A DNA stretch of 64,000 nt from an uncultured Apibacter sp. (lineage in GTDB: Bacteria; Bacteroidota; Bacteroidia; Flavobacteriales; Weeksellaceae), in NCBI GenBank assembly GCA_945280365.1, contig CALYQD010000001.1, positions 286,306 through 350,305 of the forward strand. Direction: 5' to 3'. Under the pieces are notes generated by a model. The model was not told the origin of the DNA. It searched no databases and saw only the letters and a program-made list of their open reading frames with translations. Shown here piece by piece: positions 1-10,653 of this stretch; position 1 is the stretch's first letter, and every line of letters begins with the position of its first letter. Both the position numbers and the translations under genes were made by a program.

Positions 1-38
1 TAAAGTAATTATTCATTTAAATCAATTTTAAGACAGAT

Positions 39-1013
39 TTGAAAAAAAAATTTCCATTAGTGAGTATTGTAGCTATTAATTATAATAATAGTAAATATGT
101 TATAGAAACATTAGATAGTATAGCTCAACAAACTTATGAAAATATAGAGCTAATAATTGTAGATGATTGTTCTACTGATGATAGTATTGAAAAAATTGAA
201 AAATGGTTACTTACGTATAATAAACCTTATAAATTTATAAAACATACTAAAAATAAAGGTATATGTGTCACGATTAATGATGGGTATAGAATAGCAAAAG
301 GGAAATACATTTCCTCTATAGCTACTGATGACATAATGTTACCCCAAAAAACTGAAATACAAGTACAGTTTTTAGAAAATACAAAAGAAGAAGTAGGAAT
401 GATTTTTTCAGATGCTTATCTTATTGATGAACATTCTAATCCTATGAGGAATACTTTCATACAAAAATATAAACCAGATTTATTTCATTTTAACTTCGAA
501 ATTACTTATAAAAATTTACTAAAAGGTAACTTTATACCAGCTATGTCTGTAATGATTAAGAATAAAATATTATCAGATACTGGGTATTTTGATGAAAATT
601 TAAATTATGAAGATTACGATATGTGGCTGAGAATTGCTCAGAAATATGAAATATTTTATTCAGAATTTATTTCAGTTAACTATAGAGTTCATAAAAGTAG
701 CCTTTCACAAAAATTTTCAAGTGATAAGTGGGCCATAGATGATATCAAAATATATACTAAACATAGAAATAATTCTCCAATAGCAGAATATTTACTTAAT
801 AATTTAATAAAAGAATCATTTACTAAAAATAACAAAAATGTATACGAATATCTAAAAAATAAAAAGATAAATAAACGAATAACATTTATGTGTAAAATCT
901 GGGGGCTAAGAAGGATTTCGCATAAAAATAAAGTATATTTATACAATAAAATAGTTACTTTATGGTCATATTATTATAAGCTTATTGGATTATTAAGAAA
1001 TGTATATAAATAA
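39..1013 (+). CDS. Glycosyltransferase family 2
   Basis: ORF with GT2 N-terminus VSIVAINYNNSKYVIETLDSIAQQTYENIELIIVDDCSTD; TTG start. Confidence 0.9.
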   Translation: MKKKFPLVSIVAINYNNSKYVIETLDSIAQQTYENIELIIVDDCSTDDSIEKIEKWLLTYNKPYKFIKHTKNKGICVTINDGYRIAKGKYISSIATDDIMLPQKTEIQVQFLENTKEEVGMIFSDAYLIDEHSNPMRNTFIQKYKPDLFHFNFEITYKNLLKGNFIPAMSVMIKNKILSDTGYFDENLNYEDYDMWLRIAQKYEIFYSEFISVNYRVHKSSLSQKFSSDKWAIDDIKIYTKHRNNSPIAEYLLNNLIKESFTKNNKNVYEYLKNKKINKRITFMCKIWGLRRISHKNKVYLYNKIVTLWSYYYKLIGLLRNVYK

Positions 1014-1523
1014 TTGAAAAAAAATAACATAAATTTAAGAAAATAACATTATGCTTTTATCTTTGATAATTATATAAAAAATATTAAAATAGCGTAGAAA
1101 ATTAAATTAAACAATATTTCCGATAAAAAATATATTATATTCTGAAAGCCAATTATCTTCTATACAATTAATTTATGATAAAGATTTTTAATTAATAAGT
1201 AAATAACTTATCTTATTTATATTTAATGATATAATTCAAATATAATGACTGAAATTATTAATTTATAAAAACATTATTTATCTAAAAATATTTATTGAAA
1301 AATTATTAAAACAAACTTTTTCAATAGAATTTTTTTTATTATAAAATGAGAATATTAAAAAAGTTATATAAAAAATTAGTAAATAAAAATATTTATTAAC
1401 TCATATAATAAAAATAATATTGAATAAATAATTTTATAATATTAAAAAAATATAAATTGTTATTCATGTAAAAATTATTAAATTCATATATTTAAAGATA
1501 TATAGTGTAAATAGAATTAACAT

Positions 1524-2399
1524 ATGATATCAATTATAGTTTCTTCATACAATAAAAAATATTTTCAATCATTTAGTAAAAGTGTCAAAGAAACTATTGG
1601 GGATGGTGTTTCATATGAAATTATTGATATTTGGAATCCAGGTAAAATAGGGATATGTTATGCATATAATCAGGGTGCTAATCAAGCTAAATATGATAAT
1701 TTACTTTTTATTCATGAAGATACTCTTTTTATAACAAAAGACTGGGGAAATAGATTATTAAATTTATTATATGATAAAAATATAGGAGTAGTAGGAGTTG
1801 CAGGATCTTCTTATGTTCCGAATGTACCAGCATTTTGGTGGGGGCTGAATGAAATATGTTTTTATAATTTAGTCCAATCCGATCAGAAAGATGAGAAAAT
1901 AATAATCTATAAATTAGATAAAAAATACGGAGGTAAAAAAAAAGTATATTCGTTAGATGGCGTTTTTTTAGCATGCAGAAAAAAGGTATATCTTGAATTT
2001 CAATTTAATAACAATTTAAAAGGATTTCATGGTTATGACATAGACTTTTCACTGCGCGTGGCCTCAAAATATATCAATATAGTAACAGGAGAAATACTTA
2101 TAAAACATTTTTCATACGGAAATCTTTCTCAAGATTGGTTTACCGAAATAATTAATATACGAAATAATTATATAATACCTAAGGATCAAATAAATAATAA
2201 AGAATATGAAATAAAGAAATATTTTGTATTTATTGATTATTTATCTAAATATAAATATCCTTTTTTTTGGTCATTAAATAAGCAGATAAAATATTTAAGT
2301 GTACAAAAATTAGGAATAAAAGGCTTTTTAAAAGTAAATATTAAAATTCTTAAGTATATTAAATTTTTTATTTTAAAAAAATTAAAATCCTGTAAATGA
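1524..2399 (+). CDS. Glycosyltransferase (GT2-like)
   Basis: MISIIVSSYNKKYF... NQGANQAKYDNLLFIHEDTLF; GT-A fold-like motifs; overlaps next GT by 4 nt. Confidence 0.8.
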   Translation: MISIIVSSYNKKYFQSFSKSVKETIGDGVSYEIIDIWNPGKIGICYAYNQGANQAKYDNLLFIHEDTLFITKDWGNRLLNLLYDKNIGVVGVAGSSYVPNVPAFWWGLNEICFYNLVQSDQKDEKIIIYKLDKKYGGKKKVYSLDGVFLACRKKVYLEFQFNNNLKGFHGYDIDFSLRVASKYINIVTGEILIKHFSYGNLSQDWFTEIINIRNNYIIPKDQINNKEYEIKKYFVFIDYLSKYKYPFFWSLNKQIKYLSVQKLGIKGFLKVNIKILKYIKFFILKKLKSCK

Positions 2400-3331
2400 A
2401 GAGAAATATATTTGCTATAATTGTTATCTATAATGGAATGCAGAAACATTGGATACAGAAATGTTTTGATTCATTATTAAAATCAACTTTAAAGATAAAT
2501 ATTATAGCCATTGACAATGTATCAACTGATGAAAGTGTGGATTTTATTAAAAAAAACTATCCAACAATAGAGCTCATAGAAAATAAATCAAATGAAGGTT
2601 TTGGAAAAGCGAATAATATAGGAATAAAAAAAGCTTATGATAGAGGAGCAGATTATTTCTTTTTACTTAATCAGGATGCATGGGTAGAATATAACACAGT
2701 GGAAATATTAATTAAAAATAGCCATAAAAATCCGGACTATGGAATTATAAGTCCTTTGCATATGAATGGAGAAGGAAACCTAATAGATCAGGGATTTTAC
2801 AACTGCATAAATCCTTTTAAATGCCGTGAACTTTATTCCATATTAAGCAGTCAAAAAATAAGCGATGAAGTTATTTTGAATTTTGATTTTGTTCCAGCTG
2901 CTTGTTGGTTACTACCTAAAAAAACAATTGAGAATATTGGTGGCTTTAATCCGACATTTTATCATTATGCCGAAGATGATAATTATATACATAGAGCACG
3001 ATATAAATCTATGAAAATAGGAATTGTACCTTCGGTAAAAGTTTTCCATGATAGAGAAGAAAGACCTCCCCATACATATTATGATGCATTGTTAACTAAA
3101 TATAAAAGAAAAATTATATTAGACATTTCGAATCCCCTACTATCAGGAAAGAGAAAAACTATAGAGTACAGAATATTATTTTCTGATTTAGTAAGGGCGA
3201 TTCTTTTTTTAGATTATAAATCAATTAAATTGGTAGGAAATAAATTTAAAATATTAACAAAAATTCAAACAAAACCAATTTTAAAAAACAGAAAAATTTC
3301 GGAAAAAACGGGAATGAATTTTTTGCTATAA
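2396..3331 (+). CDS. Glycosyltransferase family 2 (rhamnosyltransferase-like)
   Basis: IIVIYNG...IDNVSTDESVDFIKKNYP...NEGFGKANNIGIKKA...LLNQDAWVE. Confidence 0.88.
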   Translation: MKRNIFAIIVIYNGMQKHWIQKCFDSLLKSTLKINIIAIDNVSTDESVDFIKKNYPTIELIENKSNEGFGKANNIGIKKAYDRGADYFFLLNQDAWVEYNTVEILIKNSHKNPDYGIISPLHMNGEGNLIDQGFYNCINPFKCRELYSILSSQKISDEVILNFDFVPAACWLLPKKTIENIGGFNPTFYHYAEDDNYIHRARYKSMKIGIVPSVKVFHDREERPPHTYYDALLTKYKRKIILDISNPLLSGKRKTIEYRILFSDLVRAILFLDYKSIKLVGNKFKILTKIQTKPILKNRKISEKTGMNFLL

Positions 3332-4190
3332 TAGTTTATAAGAAAATCAAATTTTGATTACATTCTTAAAAATAACGGTTTGTTTTGAAATGATAGTAAC
3401 AATATAAATACCTAAATATTTTTTTTGTATATTAACATCAAAAATTATTTTTTCCGTTAAATTTCGTAGAAAAAATAATTTTACATTAAGTTTTTAAATG
3501 TCAATAGTTCCTTCGAAGATATCTTTTAAGCAAACAAAAGTAGTCTAATGTTAAAATTAGGATAAATACGAATTTGTAGCTCTGATGCGATAGCAACATT
3601 AATAACAAAGTTTATTCTTTGCACATAAATAACTAAATCTACATTGTCAAAGAAATTTATCTATTGATCTTTTCTCCATAAGGGTAAATATTTTCGATCA
3701 ATTGTGTCGCATTTACATAAACATATTTTCATATGAATTAGTTTTAATTTAAAAATAAATTTATTTAATATATACTAATAAACGAATATTGAGGAAGATT
3801 AATAAAATTTTATTTATACATAAAATTATTTTCAAATATATATTTATATTAATGCCTATATTGTGTAATTATTTGAAATTTAGCATTTTATATATTTTCG
3901 GTAAGACGTTAAGTAAACTGAACAATTAATTTAATAAAAAATAAATATATAAAAAACTTGTTTTTATTTTACAATCATAAACTTATAAGCAATGAATGTG
4001 AATATTATAAAATAGATATGAATTTTATATTTTGTTTATTACATAAATTGGAACTAAAACAATTTTAAATTTTATTTAAATATTTATCTAATCTAAATAA
4101 CATAAACTTGTTTTTTGATAATTTTGTATGAAAAAGCATAATTATAATTTATTTTTTAAATTAAACAGGGAATAAATAAATTTATTTAAT

Positions 4191-5237
4191 ATGAACCAGC
4201 CTTTAGTTTCGATAATAGTGCCAACTTATAATGTTGAACAATATATTGAGACAGGAATAGATAGTCTATTAAATCAAACGTATCCAAACTTAGAAATTTT
4301 AATTGTTGATGATTTATCTACTGATAGGACTGTTGATATAATAAAACATAAATATTCTGAGTATCGAAAAATAAATTTAATTCAAAAGTTAGAAAATACA
4401 GGTCCTGCTAATACTCGAAATATTGGTATTTCACAAGCAAAAGGAAAATATATTGCATTATTGGATGGGGATGATTATTATGATAAGGATAAAATTGCAA
4501 AACAAGTCCAATGGATGGAATCAAATCCTGATGTAACAGTATGTTCTACTTTCTTAAAAACCTTTGAGTTAGAAGAAAAAGTAATTAAGTTTTCATTATT
4601 TCATTCAGAAATAAAAGATCAGGTATTGCTAGGATGTCCCATAGCCCATGCTGCATCTATGTTTAGAGCAACTTTTTTAAAAGAGAATAATTTATGGTAT
4701 AATGAAAATTTGCGTTTCTCCGAAGACTATGAATTTTTTATTAGAATATTGGAGAAAGGAGGAAAATTGATAACTATTCCGGAAGGATTATACAATTATA
4801 GAATTACCGGAAATCAAGCTTCCTTTATAAGGAAGAAAAATAAGATAATAAAAAATAAAAATCAAGAAGAAATTTCAAAAAATCTTCATTATAAAGTGTT
4901 AAATAAATTAATAGAGGAAAACTCTGGATTATATAATCAAAAATGGATTGATGCTTTATTAGTGCATCAAGTTTTAAGAAATTTTGGTGATTTAAAGGAA
5001 TTTATTATTTGGGCGAAAAAATTAATTAAATATAATGAAGAAAAAGGATGTCCGTTTAATTCTAAATTTTTAGAAAAAATTTATAAGAAAAGTGTTTTAG
5101 GATATTTTCTTGCTCAAAAACAGTTATCATGGAAAGTGCTTTATCAATACATATTAACTTATCCTTATTGTGCTAAATTAAATTTAAATTATCAGATGAA
5201 ATACATCATTAAATCTTTGTTGTTTTTAAAGCACTAA
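4191..5237 (+). CDS. Glycosyltransferase family 2
   Basis: PLVSIIVPTYNVEQYIETGIDSLLNQTYPNLEILIVDDLSTD...LLDGDD. Confidence 0.9.
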   Translation: MNQPLVSIIVPTYNVEQYIETGIDSLLNQTYPNLEILIVDDLSTDRTVDIIKHKYSEYRKINLIQKLENTGPANTRNIGISQAKGKYIALLDGDDYYDKDKIAKQVQWMESNPDVTVCSTFLKTFELEEKVIKFSLFHSEIKDQVLLGCPIAHAASMFRATFLKENNLWYNENLRFSEDYEFFIRILEKGGKLITIPEGLYNYRITGNQASFIRKKNKIIKNKNQEEISKNLHYKVLNKLIEENSGLYNQKWIDALLVHQVLRNFGDLKEFIIWAKKLIKYNEEKGCPFNSKFLEKIYKKSVLGYFLAQKQLSWKVLYQYILTYPYCAKLNLNYQMKYIIKSLLFLKH

Positions 5238-5248
5238 TTATTAAACAC

Positions 5249-6247
5249 TTATTCTCTTTCATATCTCCATTTAAATAATCTATATCCAATTGTAAGGGGT
5301 AAATTTTGGAAAAAATTTTTCTTCTTTTGATCTTTTGAAAAAAATGAAGAAAAATAATTAACAAATGATAGTGAAGGAGCCTTTTTTAATCGTTGATAAT
5401 TTTGTTTCCAGTAGGTAGTATCGTTTTTCATAAATTTCCATTGCATAGAAAGGGTAGTTTCCTTAAAAGAAATGATGTGTTTAAGCATAAATTTTCTTCT
5501 TAATGGACCTGATTCCTTATAAGCTTTCGTAAAATACTCCATGATGGTCTGATGATTTTCAAAATTTCTTTTAGTTTTATTAAAAATTATAGATTCTCCA
5601 TGTAAATAATAAAAATAAGTAGTTTTATGTAAAAAGGCAATGTTTTCAAGTTTTAAAGCAGTGTGAAAAGACCATAGCTCATCTTGCGAATACAAGCCTT
5701 TGATGAAATAGATCTTATTTTTTCTAAAAAAATCTACTTTAAAAAGCTTATTCCAAGCACTTACAGGCCAGAAACCTTTACAGAAATGTTCAAATATGTT
5801 ATCATTACCTTCAAGATAAGTAAGGGAATGAATAAAAGGAAAAATTTTATATTCAATATTTTTAAAGGTGTTCTTTGCCAAAGTTTCCCCTACAGCAATA
5901 GTGCATTTAGTTTTGGAAATTAACTCAAATAATTCTGTAATACAATTGGGAGAAATAGTATCATCAGAATCTAAAAAAAATAAGTATTCGCCTTTTGCTT
6001 GATCAATTCCCGTATTTCTAACTACAGACAAACCTTGATTGGATTCATGTTCAACAATTCGTATTTTGTCCATATGATTAGATTGAATTTCTTTTATAAT
6101 ATGAGAACTTGAATCATTTCCCTTATCATCTACCAATAAAATTTCTATATTAGGGTAGGTTTGTTGTAGAACAGAATTAATACTACGTTCAATATATTTT
6201 TCGCAATTATAGACAGGAATAGAAACTGTGATTAAAGGATACATCAT
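5249..6247 (-). CDS. Glycosyltransferase family 2
   Basis: ITVSIPVYNCEKYIERSINSVLQQTYPNIEILLVDDKGND...FLDSDD; start trimmed to internal MMYPLITV to avoid overlap with the upstream gene. Confidence 0.9.
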   Translation of the reverse strand: MMYPLITVSIPVYNCEKYIERSINSVLQQTYPNIEILLVDDKGNDSSSHIIKEIQSNHMDKIRIVEHESNQGLSVVRNTGIDQAKGEYLFFLDSDDTISPNCITELFELISKTKCTIAVGETLAKNTFKNIEYKIFPFIHSLTYLEGNDNIFEHFCKGFWPVSAWNKLFKVDFFRKNKIYFIKGLYSQDELWSFHTALKLENIAFLHKTTYFYYLHGESIIFNKTKRNFENHQTIMEYFTKAYKESGPLRRKFMLKHIISFKETTLSMQWKFMKNDTTYWKQNYQRLKKAPSLSFVNYFSSFFSKDQKKKNFFQNLPLTIGYRLFKWRYERE

Positions 6248-6255
6248 AAAATTTT

Positions 6256-7563
6256 TTATAATCGGGAATCTACAAGATCTCTGTCTAAGAAAGATTTGCA
6301 ATCATAAATAACAGAATTTTCTTTACAATATTTTTTGATATTTAGATCTTTAAATTCTTGATGAGGAACAGCTAATATTATAGTATCAAATTTTTCCGAT
6401 TCAGGAATCTTGTTAAATATATCTAAACCATATTCACATTTAACTTCTTCAGAATTAGCTAAAGGATCACATATTGATATATTTAAATCATATTCATGTA
6501 AGCATTTGACAATTGAAGCAACTTTAGTATTCCTTACATCAGGGCAATTTTCTTTAAAAGTAAAACCTAAAATTAAGATAGAAGAATTATTAATGACAAT
6601 ATCTTTTTTAATCATTAATTTAATTACTTCTGAAGCAATATAAGAAGGCATCGAATCATTTAATCGTCTTCCGGCAAGAATGATCTCAGAATGATATCCG
6701 ATTTCCATAGCCTTTTGTACTAAATAATAGGGATCTACGCCTATACAATAGCCGCCGACTAATCCAGGCCTAAAGGGTATAAAATTCCATTTAGTTCCGG
6801 CAGCTTCCAGAACTTCTGTTGTATCTATACCTAATAAATTAAATATTTTTGCCAATTCATTTACAAAGGCAATATTAATATCTCGTTGAGAATTTTCAAT
6901 TATTTTAGCAGATTCAGCTATTATAATGCTACTTGCTTGATAAGTACCTGCAGTAATAATGGAGTCATATAAATAAGTAACAAACTCAGCAACCTCCGGA
7001 GTTGAACCCGAAGTTACCTTTTTTATGTGGGTTAATGTGTTTACCTTATCTCCTGGATTTATTCTTTCAGGAGAATATCCGGCAAAAAAATCAATGTTAT
7101 ATTTCAGTCCTGATACTTCTTCAATAATAGGTATACATTTTTCTTCAGTACAACCAGGGTAAGTAGTAGATTCGTAAATAACAATATCTCCCTTTTTTAT
7201 TACTTTTCCTACTGTAGAACTAGCAGATAATAAAGGTGATAAATCCGGTCTATTAGAAGAATCTACGGGCGTCGGTACGGTAACAATATAGATAGTTGAA
7301 TCTTTAATATCACTGCTATCATGAGTAGGGTAAAAACCGTTTTTATTATCTAAGCTTTGTATGGAATTGACTAAAACTTTAGCTATTTCTTCTGAAGAAA
7401 CTTCTAATGTAATGTCTTCATGGTTAATTAATTGAGAGACTCTATTAGAAGATATATCAAAGCCTATCACCTTATATTTTTTTGCAAATTCTAAGGCTAA
7501 TGGCAATCCAACATATCCTAAACCGATAATGCAAATTTTTAAATTTTCAGTTGAAAAGCTCAT
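6256..7563 (-). CDS. Nucleotide sugar dehydrogenase (UDP-N-acetyl-hexosaminuronate type, TviB/WecC-like)
   Basis: ICIIGLGYVGLPLALEFAKKYKVIGFDIS... SPERINPGDK... GGYCIGVDPYYLVQKA. Confidence 0.9.
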   Translation of the reverse strand: MSFSTENLKICIIGLGYVGLPLALEFAKKYKVIGFDISSNRVSQLINHEDITLEVSSEEIAKVLVNSIQSLDNKNGFYPTHDSSDIKDSTIYIVTVPTPVDSSNRPDLSPLLSASSTVGKVIKKGDIVIYESTTYPGCTEEKCIPIIEEVSGLKYNIDFFAGYSPERINPGDKVNTLTHIKKVTSGSTPEVAEFVTYLYDSIITAGTYQASSIIIAESAKIIENSQRDINIAFVNELAKIFNLLGIDTTEVLEAAGTKWNFIPFRPGLVGGYCIGVDPYYLVQKAMEIGYHSEIILAGRRLNDSMPSYIASEVIKLMIKKDIVINNSSILILGFTFKENCPDVRNTKVASIVKCLHEYDLNISICDPLANSEEVKCEYGLDIFNKIPESEKFDTIILAVPHQEFKDLNIKKYCKENSVIYDCKSFLDRDLVDSRL

Positions 7564-7574
7564 AATCATTTCAG

Positions 7575-8627
7575 TTAAAAAGAATAAAATTCTTTGTACC
7601 AATTAATAAAATTCCTAATACCTTCCTTAACAGAAACTTCGGGCTTGTAGCCCAGTGTTTCAGCTATATCTGTCACATCGGCATAAGTAGCCGGAACATC
7701 CCCGGGCTGTATAGGAAGTAAATTTATATGAGCTTTTATACCTAATTCTTCCTCTATGGTTTTAACAAAGCTCATAAGTTCGACTGGTTTATTATTACCT
7801 ATATTATAAATTTTATAAGGAGCCTTCGAAGAAGAAGGGTCCGGATTTTTAGGATTCCAGTTTTTATTTCTTTCAGGAGGATTATCATTGACTTTAACAA
7901 CTCCTTGAATTATGTCGGAAATGTATGTGAAATCTCGCTCCATCTTTCCATAGTTGTATACATCAATAGGTCTATTTTCCAAAATAGCTTTAGTGAAAAT
8001 GAAAAATGCCATATCGGGTCTACCCCATGGTCCATACACAGTAAAAAAACGTAAGCCTGTGGTTGGTATTCCAAATAAATGACTATAAGTATGTGCCATT
8101 AACTCATTGCTTTTTTTACTGGAAGCATATAAACTAACAGGATGATCAACATTATCTTTAGTAGAAAACGGTTGTTTTTCATTCAAACCATAAACGCTGG
8201 AGCTGCTTGCGTATGTTAAATGCTTGATATCATATTTTCTACAGCATTCTAAAATAGAAAGAAAACCAGTAATATTAGAATTGATATAAGCTTGAGGATT
8301 TATTAAAGAATATCTGACTCCAGCTTGTGCGGCAAGATTAACAACTTTGTCAAAATTTTCCTTTTTAAATAATTTTTCAATATTTTCTTTATCCTCAAGA
8401 TTTAATTTTATAAAAGAAAAATTTTGAAATTTAGAACTTAATATCAGTTTATTATATTCAATATCTGATTTTTCGATACCTAAATTCTTCAGTCTTCCAT
8501 ATTTTAAAGAAACATCATAATAATCATTAATGTTATCTAATCCGATTATATCATCTCCTCGATTAGCTAAATATTCGGATAAATAAAAGCCAATAAAACC
8601 TGCTGACCCAGTAATAAGGATTTTCAT
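7575..8627 (-). CDS. NAD-dependent epimerase (UDP-glucuronate 4-epimerase-like)
   Basis: MKILITGSAGFIGFYLSEYLANRGDDIIGLDN; YASSK; GLRFFTVYGPWGRPDMA. Confidence 0.9.
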   Translation of the reverse strand: MKILITGSAGFIGFYLSEYLANRGDDIIGLDNINDYYDVSLKYGRLKNLGIEKSDIEYNKLILSSKFQNFSFIKLNLEDKENIEKLFKKENFDKVVNLAAQAGVRYSLINPQAYINSNITGFLSILECCRKYDIKHLTYASSSSVYGLNEKQPFSTKDNVDHPVSLYASSKKSNELMAHTYSHLFGIPTTGLRFFTVYGPWGRPDMAFFIFTKAILENRPIDVYNYGKMERDFTYISDIIQGVVKVNDNPPERNKNWNPKNPDPSSSKAPYKIYNIGNNKPVELMSFVKTIEEELGIKAHINLLPIQPGDVPATYADVTDIAETLGYKPEVSVKEGIRNFINWYKEFYSF

Positions 8628-8836
8628 CTAAATAAATAATTATAAACTTCACAAATATAAGTAATATTGCCTATCGCATGATCCTAATATAGAAGCTTTT
8701 TAAATTTCTAATTTAAGAAAAAATTAATTTTAAACAATAAATCTAGATACTAAAATTTGTAAAATATATAAGTAAAAAATGGATAAAATAATGTTAAGAA
8801 TAAATTCTTTATGTTGTATATAGAGTTTTGTATTGT

Positions 8837-9320
8837 TCAATAAATAAATAATAATCTGGTATCCAGAATATCTATTGTTATTTTAACATAGGATGCAAAG
8901 ATCAAAAAAATGGAAGTTATAAAGATAATTGTGAGCAAAATAACTTCTTTTCTTTTATAGTTTTTATTTTTAATAAATAAATAAATGTAAAAACATATAA
9001 ATAAAAAGGCTATAAAAGCAGAAATATTATAATGAATTTTCAATCCTAAAACTGACCTATTGAAGAATGGATTGAAAATGTATAATATTATAAAAACTTA
9101 AATAGAGATTAATTTTTTCAGGAATTGGAGCATTTCGTAATCCGGTAATATACCCAGTCAGATAATAATTAGTTGCCAAATAAATAATTATTAATAAAGG
9201 ACTAATAAATAAACTAACAAATATTGGGTGTATTAAATAATTTGATTTCTTTGTTAAAATAACGTAAGACAAAAACAAAAAATATCCCAGTAGAATAAAT
9301 ACACATGAGTATTTAGTCAA
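8837..9320 (-). pseudogene. Membrane protein, apparently split by a frameshift
   Basis: Minus ORFs 9057..9320 and 8837..9043 are hydrophobic and adjacent; an alternative frame joins them as ...YIFNPFFNRSVLGLKIHYNISAF... Confidence 0.5.
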
Positions 9321-9886
9321 ACATAAAAAAATAATAAAAAGCTATTAAAAAAAATATATCGTTTATTCGAGATTTTATTACATAAAAATTTATAATTAAT
9401 ATAGCAAAACAAAATCAAAATTGGAAAGAGGATTGTTTCTTACAGCTTATTGGTATTATCGAAAGAGTAACAGGAGATATTGATACAGTCCATATTTCAT
9501 TCCAAAAGGAATTTTTTAATCCTAAAAAATATAAAATAAAAGCCATGGATAATAAAGATATTAGAAGGCGTAAAGTAATCAATATTAAACATATGAATAA
9601 TCCTAATCGATATAGGATATAAAATGAGAAAGATACTTTCCTTTATTTTATGATGGTCATGACAATCATAAAATATACTTTAGAATCAGTTGATATTGTA
9701 TGGCAATATAAAGAGAAGTAACTTATTATATTAAATAATAAGCTATTAAGACAATTAGGTGTAGATATTTGACCTTAAACGCATAAAAATATTAAATATA
9801 ATGCGTAGATTTAAATAAATGTAATATTACCTAAACATTAGAATTTGTTATTTTTGAAAAGTTTTAGGTTTATAAATATCATAAAT

Positions 9887-10642
9887 ATGAAAAAATTTCA
9901 AAAATTAATTCTTTTTTGCATTTTAATAGTGTTTATAATAAATTGCAAAACAACTAAATCAATAGGAATATTTAAAACCTATCTTAATCAAGAAATATAT
10001 GATTCAATCAAGTCTGACTCTCAATATATACAATATATCTACCCTTATAAAAAACAAATGGATTCAATAATGAATCAACCAATTAGCTATGCAAAGGTAG
10101 ATTTTACTAAGACCGGATATTCCAGTAACGAAGGTAATTTACTAGCCGATTTAGTATTAGATTATGCTAAAATATATGCAAAAAAGAATTCTATTCCTGA
10201 TCCCGATTTTTGCTTGTTAAATATTGGCGGAATTAGATCTATTATCCCTAAAGGAGTGGTAACCGTAGAAAATATATTTGAAGTAGCGCCTTTTGAAAAT
10301 GAATTGGTATATATACAGCTCGATGATTCACAAATGAAAGAAATGTTTGATTATATAAGAACAGAAAAGAAAGGACATCCTTTGGCTGGAATTAAGCTTA
10401 TTTATAAAAATGACCAATTGTATACTGCGAAAATCGGAGGTAAGGATTTTGACAATACTAAGAAATATTGGGTAGTAACAATAGATTATTTAATGAACGG
10501 GGGAGACAGAATGAATTTTTTTGTGAAGTCTGATTCTAAAAAAATAACGCATCTGAAATTACGAGATATACTTTTGGAACAAGTAAAAAAATACAAAGAA
10601 TTACCGGAGCTAACGGATCAAAGATTAATTTATGAAGATTAA
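9887..10642 (+). CDS. 5'-nucleotidase C-terminal domain lipoprotein
   Basis: Lipobox-like IINCK; SSNEGNLLADLVLDYAK...LLNIGGIRSIIPKGVVTVENIFEVAPFENELVYIQL. Confidence 0.85.
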   Translation: MKKFQKLILFCILIVFIINCKTTKSIGIFKTYLNQEIYDSIKSDSQYIQYIYPYKKQMDSIMNQPISYAKVDFTKTGYSSNEGNLLADLVLDYAKIYAKKNSIPDPDFCLLNIGGIRSIIPKGVVTVENIFEVAPFENELVYIQLDDSQMKEMFDYIRTEKKGHPLAGIKLIYKNDQLYTAKIGGKDFDNTKKYWVVTIDYLMNGGDRMNFFVKSDSKKITHLKLRDILLEQVKKYKELPELTDQRLIYED

Positions 10643-10653
10643 AATAATTTCAT

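Noticed and set aside
1014-1523. Very AT-rich intergenic region with many short repeats
   Set aside because: No coherent ORF, hairpin or regular repeat beyond AT-rich composition.
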